A stretch of DNA of 64,000 nucleotides from Marthasterias glacialis. Its lineage: Eukaryota; Echinodermata; Asteroidea; Forcipulatida; Asteriidae. The DNA lies in assembly GCA_911728455.2 (NCBI GenBank), contig OU452239.1, positions 4,376,384 through 4,440,383 on the forward strand, given 5' to 3'. Under the pieces are notes generated by a model that did not search any database, was not told where the DNA came from, and worked only from the letters and a program-made list of their open reading frames with translations. The position numbers and the translations under genes are program-made. Shown here piece after piece: positions 58,810-64,000 of this stretch (the stretch's first letter is position 1; every line of letters begins with the position of its first letter).

Positions 58810-59734
58810 GGAAAGGAGGCCAATTTAAAGCCCCACCCTGCAGGTGGAGCCGGTGGTGGAGCATGAACTTGCTCGGAGCTGAGCAACAAGTGGTATTAAC
58901 CAACCACTTTGGACTGATGTGCTACCAGGAGAGGATAAATGTACTCATCCAGCCATCATCAGCATCAGCGCATTGGCTGAGTGCTCAGGAAGAAGCAGCA
59001 GGCATCATATGAACAGCAGCTCTACCAGTACATGTACACAATAAAAAGCACATGGGACTAAAAGCTATATAAAGATAAGCAAAGTTCACAAAATTCACAT
59101 CATCCGATGTCTAGCAAGGAAAATATTAGCCTGAATCTGCCATTAACTGGTCAATAAATATAACAAAATCCATGTGATATAGTTTATTATATTTTTGAAC
59201 GAAGGTTAATGTGACACTGCTATTACTGACAAAGGGATCAACCTACCAGATTAGGTGAGACAAAAATGGTCATGGTGGTGGGGTTACTTTAAATCCAAAT
59301 AGCCATCCCTCACCATGATGACCTCCAAAGGCATGATATTGAATGCCTATGGGTTGTCTTGAACCTAAACGTCAGCAAAGATGACCTATGCTTTAGTTTT
59401 TGTTACAGGCTGCTTTTGAGTTTTGTTGAGTTCATGAACAAACTGAATGATATTATTGATTGAGACTGAATCTCCAGTACATGTACATGTACATGTACAT
59501 AAAGAAATTATTGTAATTGGTGATTATACATTTAACTGCAATGTACCGATATGAACCTGTACCATGTATCTAATGAAGGTATTGTATCTCAAATCCTGTT
59601 CCGGTTACAACATATTTCAAATGACCCATTTTTACATGATCCTGTCTATGCTACTGAATTCACTAAAACGACAATCCATCTCATTTTTTTCTTACATTCT
59701 CAGCTTGCAAGGGAATGTGGTGTCTTATTTGAAT
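58810..59734. other. PKNOX-like upstream intron, no gene seen
   Basis: 58830-59000 is somewhat richer in G and C (GGTGGAGCCGGTGGTGGAGC) but lacks an exon with borders. 59477-59502 is a (GTACAT)n run. Confidence 0.4.
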
Positions 59735-61160
59735 TGTGTAATTGTGACATCATACTTTGCTTAGCAATTAAGATTGATTGGCAGTTAACTTAATTGGGAC
59801 TCAACTTGTATTTTAATTTTGAGTAGCGGTAATTTTCTAATAAAAGGAGATATAAGGTACACACAAAAAATATTACAATTCTCAAATTTCATCTTAAAAA
59901 GGAGTAAAAGATAAAATATATCCAATGCAGGCCAAGCACAAAATCTGAAAAAATGACAGATCATGTTAACTTTGTAGCATGGACCTGTGACATCATCGAA
60001 CAGCAACAGCTTGCTGTGTATCACTGCACGCTGTGTATCACTGCATGCAAGGGACTCAAGTTGAAACCCACGGAAGTTTAGAACTAGCCCCCGCCTGTTT
60101 TAAGCCTGCCAGACAAGTTCAACACTTGGGCGCGCATGTTATAAACTTGCGTGTGTTTCTACAATGCTAACGGGGATGCGTTTAACGTTTAGCATATTTT
60201 AAGTAAACTTCCATATCACGGCGCAATCTGATTCCTCAAATTCAGAAGAAATAGTGTCATGTCTGAAGAAGGAATACCTGCGTGTCAAGAAAATTAACGG
60301 GGTGTTGTCGTCACATTTCTGGCTTCGCTGAAGATGACATTTTTGCGTCATGGGCGAATCACTGCTTTTCCACATGTATTCACCACTTTTTGTCATGCAG
60401 CAGCTGTCGTTCAGGACAATTCAGTTGTCCGCATGCACTCCTTCTGTATTCCCACAGGTGTTGTGTTCTTCTTGACCCTTGAGCTCATTTACCACAAAGG
60501 CCACACTTTCGTCATGTTTCTTAAATCTTACAGCCGGTATGGCCCAGGCATGCGTGAATGTTGTGTGTGTCGACATTGCATGTGCGCAACATTACGTAAA
60601 TTAGTGTGTACAACGTTATGCAACTTCTGCTCATTCAGGGCATACATGTTAGCGAATTGTCGTTTGCATATTTAACAGCATTCAAATTAGCATGTATACG
60701 CACGGTGTCATTTGCGCATTTGCACAATTTTGTTGACTCCCGGCATGACCATCAACAAAGCACAATGCCAAACACTACAAGTTGTAAACACCCACCGCTC
60801 CAAGTCTGATCTTCAGATCTGGCACCTTATTGTACATCAATGTAAAATTGCGCGTATTAGGCCGAAAGAAGCCATTAGCGTATTTATTGATTTTACTTGT
60901 ACACAGCATGTTCACATGTGTCTCCGCCTCCCCCCCCCCAATGTCTGTGTGTGCACAACAGGGATCTTACTGTTCCATGACATTTTGAAGTCATGTGCAT
61001 ATATCATTTGCATACATAAAAGGCTGGTGTTTAAGTGTTTGAGTAAAGTTATTTTTGGTATCTGTGATGCCTGATGCTATTAAAATGCAATAGCTTGTCA
61101 CAAATAGAAACGTTTGAGTCACACTTTAAGATCAATCTTAGCTCTTTGTGAAATCAAGAC
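59735..61160. mobile_element. GGGGTCGATTTCACAAAG-family MITE apparently split by about 1.35 kb
   Basis: TTGTGACATCATACTTTGCTTAG (in part) ... AATTAAGATTGATT ends at about 59779 and matches the middle of the intact copy at 30814. The remainder, AAGATCAATCTTA.CTCTTTGTGAAATC, resumes at 61126. The intervening 59780-61125 would be a later insertion or rearrangement; it contains the family D repeat. Confidence 0.5.
60290..60530 (+). repeat. Dispersed repeat family D, copy 2
   Basis: Matches 29690-29970 in opposite orientation. The plus-strand frame reads MTFLRHGRITAFPHVFTTFC, while copy 1 reads MSFSHHGQIAPFPALFSAFC: about half the residues agree, with similar spacing. It lies inside the stretch that splits the MITE at 59735/61126. 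Confidence 0.75.
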
Positions 61161-61772
61161 CAGGCCTGATGACAAGTCACCATTATCTTGTCTACAGTAT
61201 TCAGAATGGTATTTTTTCCCATGGCATCCAATACTCCGCAAATAGTACTGCTTTTTGTATAGAATAAGTGATTAATTGTATACACTCATGCATTCTTTGT
61301 GTTCATTCCACAAAAGATGTCAAGGTATTAAATTGGTTTTGTGTTTTAGTCAATGTTTGAGGGGTGTGACAACCAGCGGCAGTGCCTTGAAAAGGTTGGG
61401 TGATCCATGCCTTTGTTGCTGGCTGACACACCTCGCACTAACCAATGTTTTATTTTTGTTGAAAGTGAATATACCATGTGAGTGATTTGGATGTAGTAAA
61501 TTAGTGAACTTTAAAATTAATGTGTAAATAGTAAGTATGCAGGGCCCAATGGAAACCAGTTAGAATTGATAGTCGAACCATAGAGCAACTAAGACAAGAA
61601 CCACTAATAACACTATACTCAGGGGGTCATTTTATCACACTTAATCAATAAAATAAACCATAGACTCTACAGAAGAAGAAATACTTGGTTGTGACTACGC
61701 CAACCTTGCATTTCAGATTAAAACTGATCAAAACACCATTTACCAATCAGAATTATTCATCCTTTATTCTTA

Positions 61773-61945
61773 GACCAAGTAACTGGGGCTGGCTGTACTC
61801 CTTTTTTGAGATTTTGACATTTATCGGGTCATATAGTATGACCGATAACTGTCAAAATCTCAAAAGAAGAGTACAACCCCCAGTACATACAACTGATAAA
61901 TGTCAAAATCTCAAAACAGGAGTACAGCACCACAATTACTGGGTC
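61773..61945. mobile_element. MITE, GACC(C/A)AGTAACTGGGG family, expanded copy
   Basis: Begins TAGACCAAGTAACTGGGGCT and ends CACAATTACTGGGTC. It has three TGTCAAAATCTCAAAA-type arms where the short forms have two, as if two copies had recombined or one inserted in another. Confidence 0.85.
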
Positions 61946-62759
61946 AACTTTATACCGTTCTCTGAACGTCATGCATAATGATCAGGTTTTTCATGTTAGT
62001 GAAGCAAAAATGCCGGCCAATATCGCACTGCCATTGACTTTGAGGCAATCTTTGTATTGTAGCCTACATAATCTGAATATAGTCACAGGGGCCTATGTTC
62101 ATGGTTACAAATACAAAGGGGAAGTTCAACAGTGGCGGGTAATTTAGAGAGCATTTCCAGTTTGATAGCATCTCAATACACAACTGCGCTGCTGATCCGC
62201 AACGACAAGTGACCGAACGAAACATACCCACACAACAAGCCTTGGTTATATTGCACCATCTTGCACTCCACCACTGACCACGTACCATACGGTACAACTA
62301 ACTACTCTACAGTATTTTCAAGATGAATAAACTATAATTTTCATGGTTTCCCAATTCGCGTTCTTTACCAAACAGCCAAATAAATCAATGGTAATGACAA
62401 AGGCAAGAAAATCCCTGTCACCGGGTGACTATTGCCAACAAGTGTATTCAGTTCAAAACAGGTTGAAATCGGCAGCTGTCGTTCATACGACTCCTCCCAA
62501 ATTACAGAAAAATATTCATCTGCCATTAACACACAAACACAACACAACGAACAGAGGCATTCAACAAAGAAATCAGAGAACAACTACTAGTTAAAATTCT
62601 TCATTAATTCATCTTCTCTGCCTAAAAGTGTGCAGCATTCTTCTTGTCTTTGATCACTAATCAGTCATTGACTTATATGGTGGTGTTAAAGATGGCTAAA
62701 TTATAAAGATGACAGCAGACTAGGGCTGGATTCAGAAAATAAGACATTGAGTGACATAC
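61946..62759. other. PKNOX-like upstream intron; one protein-like frame
   Basis: A plus-strand frame at 62343-62594 (KARKSLSPGDYCQQVYSVQN and onward) has protein-like composition but no recognised domain and no clear splice border. I do not call it a gene. Confidence 0.3.
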
Positions 62760-62870
62760 CTTGGATTGTCAGTCTCGCGTCAAAACGACGTATGGCTTTA
62801 TGGCGGCGAGTGCAGTACAACAACGCTGCAGGTGATTGACACGCATCATGTGACTTAATGCATAATTCAT
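62760..62870 (-). promoter_or_regulatory. Candidate 5' non-coding exon and promoter of the PKNOX-like gene
   Basis: The minus strand ends in a strong donor, CAATCCAAG|gtatgt, exon edge 62760. The exon-like sequence holds CGCCGCCATAAAG, a YY1-type word common near TATA-less starts, and CpGs are dense here compared with neighbouring DNA. It is the best upstream donor I could find for the acceptor near 56062. Linking the two, across a 6.7 kb intron, is inference. Confidence 0.4.
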
Positions 62871-64000
62871 AAGCTTGTTTATCAAATATTCAGTAGAGGC
62901 GTGGTAAATGGACTGTTGCACTTTAAACATTGGGAGTGGATTAATTTTTGTTGAAAGAACGCGGCGGCCGCCACGGAAAGCGCAAATTCTTCCTTAAAAT
63001 TGGGGAAGGGGAGACAAGTTTTATGGGGGTCTCTGTCCACATGCTCATTGGGCAGTCGTTCCTGGATAGTTTTTTTTTCCTCTCCCTCTCTCTAAACAAA
63101 GTTTCCCGTGATCATGTGTGCTATTTTGGACATCTACCCGGCAACCTTTTTTTCACGAGGCAATTTTTTTATTATTTTTATTTTTTTTTCGGGGGGGGGT
63201 GACTAACTTGTTCTCTTTGTTCTCTTTGTTCTCCCATTGTTTTGACTTGTGTCCCCTTAGTTTTGTACGAAACATACCGAGGACTGTCCTGATAAGTCAT
63301 TTTCCCGGATCGCTTGGTTGTGCAAACATCTACACACACAAACAAACAACCCCCCAAAACAGTCGCTTCACAGTGAAAAAAAAATTAAAGAGCGCCACGT
63401 TGGTGTATGACCCCTTGGCACCAACGTCACACACGCGGCGACTGCAAAGCTCATGGATATCATTGATGTAAATCAATGGCCGGCAACGCTCACCATTTTA
63501 AAAGTATACAATGTAAACACCGCGTTGGATCATCTGTGCACAACTTGACTTCCAAAATGGTGCAACCAATATTATTGTGATGATGACGTCACATATTGGC
63601 CAATAGAACACTAAAGGTCTGTCGAATAAAGTTATATAATAAAATGATACACAGTAAAACATAAACGAAAAAAAAACACGAGAAAGGTACTAAAGACGTT
63701 TGCTGTGAAAATTTGAACATTCTAATTCTAAAGGTCAAAACCAAAGTCCCATCCGGCGTGTGATAGATAACAAGCTAACTGTGCATTCATAATGAACGGT
63801 AATAAGATAACCATGCATTCATAACTTGGCAGAAGAAAATACTGCTTATGCGGGCGAAACACTTAATTTTTCAATGAAATTGGAGTGTGTGTGGTAGTCA
63901 AAAAAGTACATTTTGTTACAAACACCAAAACACAGTAAGATACCTCCACGTTTAAAAATATTCTTCTTTGTATTATTCATATTATTTAACTTTAATATAA
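62871..64000. other. Upstream flank, no gene seen
   Basis: Homopolymer and low-complexity runs (T-runs near 63070 and 63180, G9 near 63192, three TTGTTCTCTT words near 63212). CGCGGCGGCCGCCACGG at 62960 is GC-rich. No exon was recognised; the unusual base runs make frames here unreliable. Confidence 0.4.

Noticed and set aside
63118-63471. 117-codon plus-strand frame near the right edge
   Set aside because: Built over long T and G homopolymers, where composition is low-complexity and base counts are error-prone; no homology recognised.

Overview
The window is nuclear DNA of an intron-rich, AT-rich metazoan. The three conserved genes, long introns, many non-coding dispersed repeats and the close match of exon content to vertebrate genes suggest a marine invertebrate, most likely a non-vertebrate deuterostome. 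That placement is inference; a lophotrochozoan is not excluded.

Layout. (1) 1-14.8 kb, minus strand: 5' two thirds of a mitochondrial FAD-dependent oxidoreductase of the dimethylglycine dehydrogenase / sarcosine dehydrogenase / PDPR family. Nine coding exons join in phase; the C-terminal aminomethyltransferase-like half lies beyond position 1. Its fourth coding intron holds a 4.9 kb, 51-bp satellite of about 96 units. (2) 14.8-18.9 kb: a transposon-rich spacer with a 0.9 kb inverted-repeat element, an inverted pair of arrays of long perfect palindromes, and an orphan first-exon-like ORF (start MAAVGVDGD) facing the next gene. (3) 18.9-38.7 kb, plus strand: complete nicastrin gene, 16 coding exons, about 701 codons, with the FQGE..DYIGS region and a C-terminal membrane segment. 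Intron 1 carries a 933-bp near-perfect hairpin element with a 9-bp target-site duplication. (4) 38.7-46.9 kb: convergent intergenic region with several miniature elements and a 915-bp foldback element with an 8-bp target-site duplication. (5) 46.9-56.0 kb, minus strand: complete coding region of a PKNOX/Prep-type TALE homeobox gene, 8 coding exons, about 542 codons, with a likely non-coding 5' exon near 62.8 kb. The rest is upstream sequence and repeats.

The genes have no evident joint pathway: one is mitochondrial one-carbon/PDH-related metabolism, one is the substrate-receptor subunit of gamma-secretase, one is a homeodomain transcription factor. The striking part of the window is its mobile DNA. 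At least six sequence-unrelated miniature inverted-repeat families share one end structure (a TA dinucleotide followed by GAC or GAG), and two long foldback elements keep exact 8-9 bp target duplications. Exon coordinates were read by eye from splice sites, phase and protein similarity recalled from known families; no alignment or search was run.
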